A stretch of 64,000 nucleotides of DNA from assembly GCA_963555705.1 (NCBI GenBank), contig OY743168.1, forward strand, positions 19,474,139 through 19,538,138, read 5' to 3'. Of the stretch, positions 44,201 to 56,189 are shown piece by piece. Source of the stretch: Ligustrum vulgare. Lineage: Eukaryota; Streptophyta; Magnoliopsida; Lamiales; Oleaceae. The notes beneath the pieces are model-generated. The model saw only the letters and a program-made list of their open reading frames with translations, had not been told where the DNA came from and ran no database searches. The translations under genes were made by a program, and so were the position numbers. How positions within the stretch are numbered: the stretch's first letter is position 1; the number at the start of each line of letters is the position of its first letter.

Positions 44201-44624
44201 AGAAATCAGACAATCGTAAACTCAGCTTTAGTCATCAAATCAAAATTGCAAAGTTGTTAAAAGAAATATGTAAGTTGTAATTTTATGTTTTTACTTTTAT
44301 GGGTATTTTTCATTATATATGAATGCACAATTTATATTAGACATTATATTTTTATAACTTATTTAATAAATATTTGTCAATTATATCTTCTGTGCATCAT
44401 AAAGATATGATTACTAGTTATTATAATATATAAAATTTATATTTTATTTATATATTATAACAAAATAAAAAATAAAAAAACTCCAAAACGCGACTTTTTC
44501 TTCCATTTTCTTCCAAAACACGGGTGCTATAGCAGAAGGTAGAGGGCTTCATCAATCGTCCTCTCCTATCTCTCCCCTTCTTTCCCATCTCTCGCCTTCT
44601 CACCAGATATGCAAGGCAGCGGCC

Positions 44625-44924
44625 ATGGGGAAAATCAAAATCCTGGAGGCGAGGAACGATTTCATGAGATTCGAGTTGCGGGGGATGGACGCGAGCATCG
44701 CCAACGCACTCCATCGTGTCATGGTTGCGGAGGTGCCGAAAATCACTATTGATTTGGTGGAAATCATGGTGAAATCGTCTGTGCTTAACGATGAATTCAT
44801 CGCCCACCGCCTAGGTCTCATTTCGCTTACCAGGGAGCGTGCCATGGAAATGAGGGTTTCACGAGACTGTGATACCTGTGATGGAGATGGTCAATGTGAG
44901 TACTGCTCTGTGGAACTTCATTCT
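44625..44924 (+). pseudogene. NRPB3: First exon of an RNA polymerase II subunit 3 gene (NRPB3-like), isolated
   Basis: Encodes 100 codons of the alpha-like assembly subunit of RNA polymerase II. The ATG is in a good context (gccATGG). The frame gives KILEARNDFMRFELRGMDAS, then IANALHRVMVAEVP, ITIDLVEIMVKSSVLNDEFI, AHRLGLISLTRERAMEMR and CDTCDGDGQCEYCSVELHS. This matches the N-terminal dimerisation part and the start of the zinc loop. A phase-0 splice donor (TCT then gtaaac) follows at 44925. No later exon was found up to 64000. The frame is intact, so it could be a real first exon whose remainder lies beyond the inserted Helitrons, or a captured or truncated fragment. Some usually conserved residues differ (for example NALH where NALR is usual). 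Confidence 0.75.
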
Positions 44925-46312
44925 GTAAACCTTTTTCCAAATTTTTATGATGTAATAAGCATCAATTTTGATACGGCTATATTTTAGAATATATGCATGT
45001 TTTTAGGAAGTAACTGATTTCTTTAATTTTGATTTGATCTAATGTATGATTAACTAAGTCCTAGTGAATTTGATCTAGCTTGTGGGAATTTCTATTGCAT
45101 TAGAATTTGAGAAAATCTCTGTTTTTGTTGGCTCAAATTTAGGTCAACCATAACTAAGAAACTTATAAGTTTGATGTGTGAATGGAAACTTTTGGTGGTA
45201 AATAGTTCTGTTATTATCAATAATTCAAGAAACCTGTCTTGCAAAGGCGTTCCTTTTGTTAGTATAATATTGATATCTGATCACTTCTTCGAAGGCAATA
45301 CTATTTCTTTTAACGTGCATGTAATGATACAAGCTAGTTCTTTTCTTATCCACTCCACAAGGGAAAGGCGTATGTATTAATTTATAGTGTCAAAATTAGT
45401 AAATGATTCAGCATAGACCAAAGATTGTTAGATGGAGGCATTCTCCCAATTATACTCATGAATCTAGTGTTTTGGAAATGATTAAGCATATATGGGAGAC
45501 TATCAGATGAAGGCATTTCTCAAATAAACTGATGAATCTAGTGTTTTTGAAATGATTCAGCATAGATCCCACAATATCTGATTGAAGCATTTTTCCCAAA
45601 TATACTCATGGCTATAATGTTATGGAAATGATTCAGCATAGATTTGAGATTATCAGATGGAAGAAGTCATGTGAGGGACACACTAATATGCCTTCTGTAA
45701 TTCTAGGTCACCCTGCCTTGGCGTACAGTAAACTACACTTGGCCATTGGATTATTACATTGAATCAACCCCCTTTAAACCTTGCCCATATTTTCTGTTTA
45801 CTCTCTATGTGCCTGTATTGGCAAGACCAACATCAGTTGAGTGCCATTTTGGCTTGTAACTTCTGCATATAATGTTGTAGTATAGTAGGTTGCCCAGAAA
45901 ATCGCACTTATGTCTGCTAGTAGAAGCCAAAGAACTCTGTGATTGAAATTAATCTTTCGCCGTTGACATTATCTCTTACCACTTACTTTTTTGCTTTAAT
46001 CGGTTCATGCTTCAAATATTCTTTGTTCATACAAGTTTAGGTAGGTTTGTAATACTCTCTTTTGGAGCATCAAATATTGGACGAATCATATCAACCTACT
46101 AAATTATAAGTAACTTATAATGTTTCCAAACAAGCACTTGGTCTATGAGCTAAAGTCTATATTATCAACCAACTCCTTGTGAATATGCCTTACAATCACT
46201 TCTTCTTTAAATGAAGTAAAAAGATATGGACTCAGAATGAAACTTTTACTCAAGTCTGTCTCTGTTATCTCTGCTGTTTTTACATTATGATGACGACTAT
46301 CAGTTCTATCTA
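44925..46312. other. Putative NRPB3 intron or intergenic DNA
   Basis: AT-rich with no recognisable exon. Contains a tandem array at 45402-45665. If the NRPB3 exon is genuine, this would be its first intron. Confidence 0.45.
45402..45665. repeat. Tandem repeat, about 75-bp unit, 3.5 copies
   Basis: Units begin aaatgattcagcatag or the variant aaatgattaagcatat near 45402, 45477, 45551 and 45627. Each contains gcattt or gcattc followed by ctc or tcccaaata and actcatg or tgatgaatc. The units are imperfect and non-coding. Confidence 0.88.
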
Positions 46313-46345
46313 TCTCACTATATAAAAGTAGAAGTTTTTCCCTCC
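46313..46345 (+). mobile_element. Candidate Helitron 5' terminus
   Basis: After an A, the sequence TCTCACTATATAAAAGTAGA resembles the 5' ends of plant Helitrons. The only plus-strand Helitron 3' end downstream is at 62263. No further structure is required at a Helitron 5' end, so the call rests on motif only. Confidence 0.4.
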
Positions 46346-46763
46346 TGTGTGTGCTTTGTGTGTGTATGATGTACAGGCTGGATTGTTTGGTCTGTGTTTG
46401 GGTCCGACTCCATAATGATTATTCTCGTCAAATTAATTTGTGTGCTGAATTTAAAATTTTGACTGGAAATATTAAAATATGTATATCATAATTGTTTGCA
46501 CATCCCGAAACACCTGTTCAGTTGATGGATACAAATAGTTTTTAACATCAAATATAGTGTGTGTTTTGGTATTGTTTAAAAAGAATTTTTTTTTTTTAAA
46601 TGAATAGTAATTTTTAGAAGAATAGATTGTTGAGATTTGGTTAAAAAGTAAAAAAAAAATTGTGGGTTTGACTTTTAATTGATGGTTGAGATTGAATACT
46701 GTAAAAAAAAAAGAGATAAATTTAATGTGAACCAAACAAGGGCTATTGCCCCTCTATACAATA

Positions 46764-47038
46764 CTCCCTCCATCCCACAAAGATAGGCTTACTTCTATTT
46801 TCACACGGATTAATAAAACATAATTAATATATGTTGGAACTATAAATTTACCTACATTTTACCAAATATACTCTTATATTAAATAATGAATTGTTCATAT
46901 TTTTTTTATAACAGTGCATACTAAATAAGGGTATATTAGAAAATGAAGACATTAATATACTCTCAAAAAGGAAAGTGGTTTGTCTTTGTGGGACGGATAA
47001 AAAAGGAAAACAAGTCTATTTTTGTGGGACGGAGAGAG
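46764..47038. mobile_element. Stowaway-type MITE, 275 bp
   Basis: Terminal inverted repeats CTCCCTCCATCCCACAAAGA and CTCTCTCCGTCCCACAAAAA (complement of the right end), flanked by TA on both sides (46762-46763 and 47039-47040), as for Tc1/mariner MITEs. An extra tttgtgggacgga near 46984 suggests internal duplication of an end. AT-rich interior, no protein. Confidence 0.92.
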
Positions 47039-47040
47039 TA

Positions 47041-48055
47041 TAATTTAATGATGCACGTGGAAATAGATGGGTCTGGCTTGTGAATTAAAATGTTACTTGG
47101 TATTCACTTTCATTCTATTATGACATTCTAACGCCACAACATACAGCCTTGACCAAAAAAAAAAAATTGCGACATCCACGTAATTTTTTTTCCCTTTGGT
47201 TCCAGATTCAACTGTTATACCTTTGTGATGATAAGTCTGTGGTTTTGCTAATGAACTCTTTCTTCCCCTGCCATCGATGTTGGTCGCCCACGTCCATCTG
47301 CAGCACATAATGGCGCCTCTTCTGAGTCTCGTGAGTGAAATCAATGCCCGAAAAACTTGTTGGGGAGTCGGGCTTCGAGTTGTACTTGTTTATGACTGAT
47401 GTAGGAGACGACGAGCTGCTCCAAATGTTATCTATTAAACTAATATTTATTAAATATTTGCATATGGAACATATATATTACATGTACATTCATGATTCAC
47501 AAATGTAGTCTATTGTTTTATGTTGCTCAACGAATTTTTTATTTCTCTACATGCATTTTAATAGGGATTTTTTGAAGACGATGAGGACCGATAAAGAAAG
47601 TTGATTCGAGTACGGGTTCGGTTGGTGAGAATATAGAGAGTTCTGCCAAGAGATCCCTACAAGGAGATTTGTCTATAAATGCTCTTCTCAAGAAAGCTCG
47701 AACAATAGAATCAAGAAGGAGAAGGATTAAGCTTAGTAATGTAATCCTTGGTTTTTAAAAATTTAATACTAACTACCATTAACTACTTACAATGCATTCG
47801 ACAAATAAATTATAACATACAATTATAATCAATACGATTTTCAACACTACTTTTTAACTACACACATTTTTTTTGAAACCACTTTCTAATCACAAATTTC
47901 ACCTCAAAAAAAACAAATAAACAAAAAAAATGGCGGCTACGTAACCGCCGAACACAGTGTTAGTAGCTACATTATCTACCTACAAATCTTTGATAAACAT
48001 TTGATGTGTACTACAAGTCTTTCATTCACAAGTATTTATGAAGTTTTTTATATGA
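47041..48055. other. Spacer, possible short coding relics
   Basis: No recognised gene. One plus frame at about 47360-47440 reads ESGFELYLFMTDVGDDELLQ, and another at about 47610-47740 reads ESSAKRSLQGDLSINALLKK followed by Arg-rich residues. Both have protein-like composition but match no family I know. A member of the dispersed tttttaactacacaca motif lies near 47850. Confidence 0.35.
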
Positions 48056-48065
48056 CTAGTGAATG

Positions 48066-48084
48066 ACTCGTACGTCGTACGAGT
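48066..48084 (-). mobile_element. Perfect 3' terminal hairpin of the minus-strand Helitron
   Basis: ACTCGTACGTCGTACGAGT: 9-bp stem with a single central base, followed on the minus strand by CATTCACTAGT. Helitron ends carry such a hairpin 10-12 bases before CTRR. Confidence 0.75.
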
Positions 48085-48884
48085 ACCACTTTGAAGTCGA
48101 ATTTTTTAGTGTGAATCAAAAATGATTTTACACTATTTTTTTGGAATTTAGTTTCATGCTAATGTAATTAAGAACTTGAGGCAATATTGTTCATGCACTG
48201 TTTACTTCCATGTCACTGGCAGATTACTATGTTATTTGTAATTGTTTGTGATCAGTTTACGCATTATTTTTAATGGATAGAAAATATGATTATTAAAATA
48301 CAAAAGTAAGAATGGGCAAGATAAAGGGAGATAAGGGTTTAGATAGTGAATCTCGATAGTTGCAGAATCACAGTAGTAGCATATTTGAAGAGTACAAGAG
48401 GACGATATGTGTGACTATGTCTCTTAATCTAAACATCATAATAGAATAAACTTGTTTCATTTATTAAGAATGTCGTTCCCACGAACAACACATAAATTTT
48501 TTAGGTTTAACATAATTTTTCCATGTTTAACGGCATTCAATCATGACAGTTGACAAATTTCCTTGTCTTGTTATGTTTGAAATACTAATTTTGTTATACA
48601 AAAATGCTAACAATAATGTGCACTAAGGAATACAAAAATGCTAACAATAATGTGCACTAAGGAATCAGTAAGCTTACAATAATGTGCACTAAGATATCAG
48701 TAATAATAGTCATGCTATAGGGACATAAGTTTTGACATAAAGTTTTACACCTATACACATGGCAACAATCTATTATTTTACCCATTACATCAACTCCAAA
48801 ATCAACAACCTACAAAAATTCGATCATCTAATGTGGCAACGAAAGGTGACAAAGTAGCATTTTTCTTGATAATAATGTTCCATT

Positions 48885-49425
48885 TGATTTTTTAACGATG
48901 TGGAGATGTTTTATGTAGCCTTTCCAGCTATAACTATATTCATCGTACTGTTACGCACTTATGTGTCTAATCATTGCATCTACAACTATTCAGATATTTA
49001 GAATATACATGCTGGAATGCGCAATGAGTAACATCCTCGTCATCTTTAGTAACATAAATTTTGTACTAATAAGAATTAATAAATCAAATCTAGCCGAGAG
49101 ACATTTCTATATCCATCCTTTAAAGAGCCACCGAAATTGTTAGGTAAGTTCAAACAAAGACACACAAACTATTTAAATATGAGTTGAAATTTATGCTCAT
49201 AATTTAGCACAAAGTTTTACAGTTACAATTCTCGGACAAAAAAGAAAGCTTACCAATTTTTAGGAGTTCCCTCTCGACTTCTTTTCTTTCCTTCAAGATC
49301 AACCTAAATAACAATATGAGGAACGTTATAAATCTTTGAACTGGTAAAAACACAAAAAAAATCGAGATCAAATTTATCAGATTATTCTATATATTAAGAA
49401 ACCCTTAGCCTTGCAGTAATCCCAT
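48885..49425. repeat. Internal duplication copy 1
   Basis: About 540 bp matching 50890-51432 in order: taacgatgtggagatgtttt, agagacatttct, aaagagccaccgaaa, acttcttttctttcctt and aatctttgaactggta. The copies have diverged and lie 2 kb apart inside the minus-strand Helitron. Neither copy has a conserved open frame. Confidence 0.8.
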
Positions 49426-49955
49426 TACTTCCATAATTGAAATCTTCAGTTTGCCCATTGTTAATATCCAAGAAAGTCAACAATCAGTCAATAACATTTA
49501 AATAAGCAGGATCCACAAAGAGTCCATCTCTTCAACTAAAAGAAAAACATGATTGGTAAATCATTAGAGCAATTGCCAAGTCAACGCATATCAACATGTG
49601 AAGATTGAGAGGCATAAAATTATCAAATTGGCTTAATATTTCCTGAAGTGTAATCTAGCAACAAGTTCTACACTTCTTCAGGCTTTGATTGGTAGCTCGC
49701 TCTTTCATATATAAGTCCTCAAAATATCCCTCAGTCATATTTTGAAACATTTCTTATTGATTTTATCATTGAAATCTCTCTTTGTAGAAAATCTATTGAA
49801 AGTGTTCTTTTAAGTGTTAATAGCAGGGGATGCCAATCATACAGTACATTGTCGGTAGGGCCAAAAGTCTAGGTATCTTAATAAATAGAATAGAATGATG
49901 CCTAAGGAGTTCTGCTGGGCTATTTATACACGTCAACCCACTCAGCTGCTGGACT

Positions 49956-50042
49956 ATTTTCAGACCTCCTTAGGCATCATTCAGGTATCTTAATTTTATT
50001 TTGTCAGTGTTACCTGAATGTTGCCTAAGGAGGGCTGAAAAT
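49956..50042. repeat. Foldback with 32-bp arms (precursor-like hairpin)
   Basis: Arms 49956-49987 and 50011-50042 are complementary at 30 of 32 positions, with a 23-base loop. A third, inverted relative of the left arm lies at about 49871-49905 (gaatgatgcctaaggag). A TATA-like ctatttataca stands at 49919-49929. The shape fits a MIR-like hairpin or a small foldback element. No known small RNA is claimed. Confidence 0.75.
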
Positions 50043-50889
50043 CTTCTGAGAGATGATAACTATTGAGGAATACTATGGAAAATCACGGAAAGTAACCGCT
50101 CACTGCTAATACAAATGGTGCGAAGAGAGAAAGAGAAGGGAACTTAAGGGGTTAAATTTTGAAGCTCAAGAATATTTCCCTATTGAAGTATGTATGTTCA
50201 TTGTTCAACAATAGAGACACACCACCTACCTCAGTTGGAGTCCCAACTCTTTGTAGGAAATAATGCATTTGCGTTAATAGTAATATAATGAAATCCAATT
50301 TGAATATTAAATAAATTACCATCTGATGTTCCAAAGAGAACAAAAATTTCAAATTGGATATTCCATTTGATAAATCCAAAATTCCATCAAATATCTTGCA
50401 TGGTATAACATAGCTTGAACTATCTTTCTTGTATTTCATCTTGTCTCTCATAAATAGAAAAAAAGAATCATAAAGAAGCAAGAAGAATGAACCTTATAGA
50501 AATCTGTGAATAGTTCCACATGATTCAGATCCCACTCATACACAGGAAAATGAATAAGGCATGTTTCAGAATAGAGATTAATTTGGGTTTTAAACTATTT
50601 ATCTGGCCACCCTAATAGGTAGATTAGAGCAATGCAAATCACAAAATCAAATCAACTCTGGACATGTTTTCGAGAATCTTAAGCAAATCGTCAATTTTCT
50701 TAAATTAAACTATCCCCTGTGGCTGTGTAAAAAAATTATAATTTTAAATTGAAAGCATGAACATGTACATAATAGAAACAATGTACGAAACAATGAGGGA
50801 TAATTAGAACTTACGTGTAGCCCTACTTCATTTGTCTTGGGTGGTTGAGATTTATTTGGAACAGACTTCACATTTTTGTAAGAATGATC

Positions 50890-51432
50890 TCCGAGTTCTA
50901 ACGATGTGGAGGTGTTTTCTATAGCCTTTCAACCACAATCAGATCCATTGTACTGTTGTGTGTATGACCATTTAGTCTACAACTATCAGAAGGTTAAAAC
51001 ACAAGACAAATAGCGGAAAAAGATTTAGCATGCTGAAATCCTTAATGAGTGACATTTCCATAGACTATAGTAACATAAAACTGGACTAATAAGAATTAAT
51101 TAAATAAATAAATGATATCTACCCAAGAGAGACATCTCTAAACTAAGAAATCTTTTAAAGAGCCACCAAAACTGTTCAGTAATTATTTTTTTTTAAAAAA
51201 AAAACAAATGATTTCAAATAAGAGCCGAGGGGGAGGTTATGATCATAATTTGGCATGGAAGTTTTCTAATTGCAATCTAGGACAAGAAAGAGCTTACCAT
51301 TGTTGGAGTTTCCTCCCAACTTCTTTTCTTTCCTTTAAGAACAACCTAGATGACAATACGACAACGGTTATAATCTTTGAACTGGTACAAGAAAAACCCG
51401 AGAACAAATTTATGTATAAGAAAGTGGATAAT
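50890..51432. repeat. Internal duplication copy 2
   Basis: Partner of 48885-49425. Includes a poly(A/T) stretch near 51185-51207 that is missing from copy 1. Confidence 0.8.
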
Positions 51433-51507
51433 TGACACTATAAACTCAATAAGAAATTGAGTTCATTACATAAGCAGTTCTTACATAATTGAAATTAAAC
51501 ACTTGTA

Positions 51508-51541
51508 CAAAACAAAACAAAACAAAACAAAACAAAACAAA
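51508..51541. repeat. (AAAAC)n microsatellite
   Basis: About seven acaaa/aaaac units in a row. Confidence 0.95.
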
Positions 51542-53140
51542 GTAAAGGATTAAATAGTCATTACAATTTATGAACAAAACACATTTGAAAATCTAAAAAA
51601 ACAACATAATAAAAAAAACAACACAAAACCAAATCTGAACAATGTAAATACTTTACCTTTCAAGCAACCCTGAAGTTCCCGTAAATCCTACAAATTTTTT
51701 TGAAGATATATTTGTCTTCACAAGACATGTACATGTTTATCCTACAAGAAGACAACCTATAAGCATCTCTTCAAGTTGAAAACAAACGCAAAAAAAGAAA
51801 AACTAAATATTAAACAGCGTCGAAATCACAATGAAAAACAACCAAGTCTTTTGAAATTGTGCATAAAGGGCAAAAAAATCCAAACAAAATGAACAGACAT
51901 AAAAATTTAAGACAAAACACCAAAAAAAAATAATGAAATATATATATAAAAAAACTATAATGGATTGAAACAACATTAAATTGAACAACGAACATTCTAG
52001 TATAAAAAGTAAACACAGAACATCCAAAACAAAAGCAAATATATATATATATATATATATAATAGATGGAAAAAAATTAAATCAAACAACGCACAGCCTA
52101 GTAAAACATGGAGTTCAAAAGCACAGTAATGGAGTAAAAAACAAACCTCTAAGACTGAAACCAATATCTAAAATAAATACAAACAAAAACCTGTGTAATT
52201 TTAACGAACAAACTCAAGTTTCTCATGATCTATAAATAATTTCTTAGAATTCAATGGTTAGATCACTTGAAGCATTTTTCTTACTTCGTGAAGCACAAAA
52301 CTTGTTGTTCCGACTTCAACATTAAGATCAGTTGAAGCATCAGATATAGGCCTTTAAAACAATGAAATATTAGACTGAAAAAAAAAATTAAAATATTAAG
52401 TGAAGATAATAAAGATGAAATAAATTGCTAATTTAAATTAATAACCGTGAAAAAAAATCATCGGGTTCTTCTTACACATTTTTCCATGCTGAATTTAATG
52501 TAATCAAGAATACATAGTTCATAGCCACACAGATTGAAGCACAGTGAAGTCTCCAAACCCGTGGACTATGTTTCTGGGTTATGATCTTCCTAGTCGCTCA
52601 GTATTCCGAAGCAAGAATGAAGAACCCAACCTCAATTAGCAAAGGTGGCACAAAATGAACCAATAATATCACCAGCAACAAGAGGGCAGAGATCTGGCTT
52701 TAGTGGGAGCTTGGGAGATATGGGGTTTCGTAAGGGAGCTTCGGATGCATTTACTTTACTTATTCTGAAAGGTAGAAAGAAGATTACTTTTATTTATCTG
52801 TAGATTGACTGTAGACAAGTCACAAGATAAGATCGAACTGTATATGTGTGCGTGAAGATAATCACGTAATATGCGTGTATGTGTGAAGATAAAAGCGATA
52901 TTTTGTAAACCAATTTAGCAACAGTAAAATAATTGGTTCATGTGTGAACACTAAGGTGACATATTTTGAATAGTATGTTAACTTTACTCTCATTTAAGAG
53001 AGGGGGGAGATATTTTTGGAATCATAAAAATGTATTAAGATAAAAACAAGCAAGGCATCCTTATATTATGTAGATTAAACATACTGAACATAGTTAAGCA
53101 GTTCAGATTTAGGATAGAACGCAAAACCTTGATCTTCTTT

Positions 53141-53276
53141 CTTACAAGTGTGGGGAGGGGGTTAAGGTGAAGGGAAGAGATGCTAAGGTAATTTAATTTA
53201 TCTTATTTCTTACCAGTGTGGAGAGGGGGTTAAGGCGAAGGGAAGAGATGCTAAGATAATTTCATTTATCATACAA
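53141..53276. repeat. Tandem duplication, 68-bp unit
   Basis: Two units starting cttacaagtgtgg (53141) and cttaccagtgtgg (53209), both containing gggttaagg then gaagggaagagatgctaag. It lies just outside the minus-strand Helitron. Confidence 0.92.
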
Positions 53277-56189
53277 TGGAGATTTCTTCTGTTTATACAA
53301 TGAATTGGTGTTTTGCATACAGGCTATCTCTTTGTATCAGTAAAGACTGCAGTTTACACGACATGACATCGAAAAAATATATGATAAAAGTCTCGTCCTC
53401 AAATTTTAATGGTCAAGAGTATGATCTGTTCTTTAATAAAAGTACAAGGTCCTTGAAGCTTTCCCCACTAAGCAAGGCAATAAGTATTATTTTTCCATAT
53501 TTTTTGGGGAAGTTCTGATTGCTCCGATGGAAAATTATACAACGTTCAAATCAACACGTTACTAACTCTTCCTTCCAAAAAACCTTTGATTGAAACGTTA
53601 CCATCCATCACTAAATGAGCTATTAGCATCGCTGACAACGATAAACAATTGCTTCTAAATCAAAGAATTGAAAAGGCAAATAAAGTCATGAACAACTAAC
53701 ACAGAAAAGATGCACAACAACAAACTTTCAAATAGATGTCGAGCAACACGATAAGAATAAAAAAAATAAGCTATGAGTAACTTTAAAATTGAACAGAAAA
53801 TATTTCATCGTAAATAAACAGTAGCGGTAAACGGTGGGTAAGGTGGAGGTTTCAACAGAAAATATTTCTTACTAACTCTTGCTTTACCAGTGGGTAAGGT
53901 GGAGGTTTCACCGTTTCATTCAGTTCCAATTTCCTTCAATTTTGCAGAAATTTCGAGACCAAATAAAAAGCAAAACCGAACCCTATACACAGAACAAAGA
54001 AGGAAGAATTAGTTGAAATATATGCAGAATTTTTTAGGTAAGAACCATCAAAATCAACTGGTAAGACGAATGCTTTAAAAAATTATTACCCTAAATCAAA
54101 CCAAAACCAGTCCAAATTTCCAACATTTGACGTTGCCTAAAATCCTGATTAAGCTAAGAGATATCAAATAAACGAAGAGAAGTGCTAGGTTCGTCGATTA
54201 GAGAGGAGTGCAAATGAAACTTACTTCTATGGAGGTCGAAAATTGGGCTGTGTTCAACTCTTGCTTCATTCTCTTCTTGTTTTGAGGCTTCGTGATGGCC
54301 CGGGGAGGTAAGACACGGTACTGTCACATGTCACGAACGGCACGGTGAGCCGAGAGGTGGTGAGGTAGATGAACCGCCTGTGAATGTCGTCGGGAATCAC
54401 AGTTGAAGGAAGAGAGGGATGAGAGAAGGGAGAGCGAGGCGGTGAAATGAAAGAAACCTAATTTCGTATTTTGGAGAGAAAATGAGCAACTGTGAGGATG
54501 AAGATAAAAGATCGGACAACTGAAGAAAAAAATACGTGTGGATGAAGATGAAAACGCATTAACTATTAGAAAATCAGATAATGAATAGTGTGAAGCTTCA
54601 GTGTGAACATAATGGTTACTATCATGAATAATATCATTATCCTCTCTTTGAAGGTAAGAGGGATAAGAGGGATTATTAAGCTTTGGTTTGATTCTGTATT
54701 CATCCTACTATTTGATATTTATCCTTTCTATTGTCACTTTAACTCCTCTAGGAAAATTAATTTGAAGCAAGAGTTATAAATTAAAGTACATCACGTGGAG
54801 AAAAATCTTTATTGCTCAATAATTTTCAATAAATTCAATCTTGACACAGGTCATGAATGTATCTATTCTTCTTTTTATAAGGATAAATTCAGATTTTTGT
54901 ATAAAAAATGGATTCCGAACTTCCACCCGAGCTTGACTGTTTGATCGATCGAAAATGGATTCCGATCGTAGCTAAGTTTTCATCGTGAAGGATTTGTAAA
55001 CCGACGAGAGTTTGATCTCGGTTTATAATAATCAACTTAAGTTCAAATGACAACATGTATAGAATTACTGCATGGTCAGTTTTTCTCCACCATTTTTTGC
55101 TATTGATTAAAATTACATCCTGCCTAAATTGTGTGGTTTACATTCATACTGTATTTATTGCTGTCAAATTTTAGTTTTTATATTGTATTTTTATGATTCA
55201 GTATTGGAGAATACCGTGATTTTGACGTAAAAAACAATCGCTTTCCTTGAGCCATCTCAATTCAGCTCCCAGTCAGCAAACTTGTGTACAGACATTCAAA
55301 CTAGCAATCGTCGTAGTGTGACTTTTATCAATGGTAATGACTTGCTAAGCTTGGAAAAAGTATTGGATAACGATGACAGTTGTATGGATGATTATGCATC
55401 CGAAAATTGTAATATATCATTGATTTTATGATTTATGTCTAACCAAATTTATTTTTGTGTTGTCTTACATTATTATTTTGTTTTAATAATTCAAGTGTTG
55501 AATTTTAAAATTTTATTTTATTTTTATGTTGTCTTACATTATTATTTTCTTCTCCATCGTGTATTTTTTAGCTGATGAGGAATATATAATTAGAGCATTC
55601 CGACGCCCTGTGATTTTTTTTTTTTTTTTTTTTTTTTGTAAATTGTTGATTTTTTATTATGTGAAATATGACTATCATTCATATTAAATTATTGTGAATT
55701 TTAACTATATTTATATTTTTTGTAGTTATATTCACATTAGTAACCTTTTTTTTTTTTAATAATCATCTAACTTGTTTCTTATTTGCAAGAATAATCAATG
55801 TTTGTTTTTGTCATTCGATGTTTTGTAACGTGTTAGTAGTTTTATAACAGGTTAGTAATTAAATTCAGAAAAAAAAATATTTTTTCTATCATTTTCTAAG
55901 AAATTTATTATTTGCAAGTATAATTAGTTTTTTTTTTTTTTTCCTTTTGTCATTTTCATTCAATGTTTTAAAAAATGTTTGTTAGTTTTATTTATTTTTT
56001 GTGTCATTTTTCTTTTAAAATGTACACAATTTCTGTATTGTTATCCTTTTTTGTAATATGAATTATGATTATCTTTCATTAGATTTCATGCTTTTTGCAT
56101 GACAAAGTAAGTTTACTTCTATTTTTAATTCGTTTTATGGAATTTTTTCTACAATATTGTTTTACCTATTGCGAATCTCTATTTAGGTT
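53277..56189. other. Spacer before the Helitron coding remains
   Basis: No gene identified. A short duplication, gtgggtaaggtggaggtttca, occurs at about 53836 and 53889. Positions 54230-54480 are less AT-rich and read like a decayed leader or exon but match nothing I know. Long T runs lie at 55614-55637 and 55928-55941. The N-terminal part of the RepHel gene may begin within 54900-56190, too decayed to trace. Confidence 0.4.

Larger units (their letters stand above)
48056..53074 (-). mobile_element. Non-autonomous Helitron, minus strand, 5.0 kb
   Basis: On the minus strand it starts after an A at 53074 with TCTACATAATATAAGGATGC. It ends at 48056 with a perfect 9-bp stem (ACTCGTACG/CGTACGAGT, 48066-48084), a 7-base gap, CTAG and host T. 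Both flanks fit insertion between A and T. No Rep or helicase frame is inside. It contains a long internal duplication, a foldback at 49956-50042 and (AAAAC)n. Confidence 0.65.

Noticed and set aside
47093..47344. Minus-strand frame of 83 codons next to the Stowaway MITE
   Set aside because: No recognisable motif on either strand and no splice or start context; left as spacer.
50152..50481. Minus-strand frame of 109 codons
   Set aside because: Hydrophobic AT-driven composition, no recognisable domain, inside a non-coding Helitron body.
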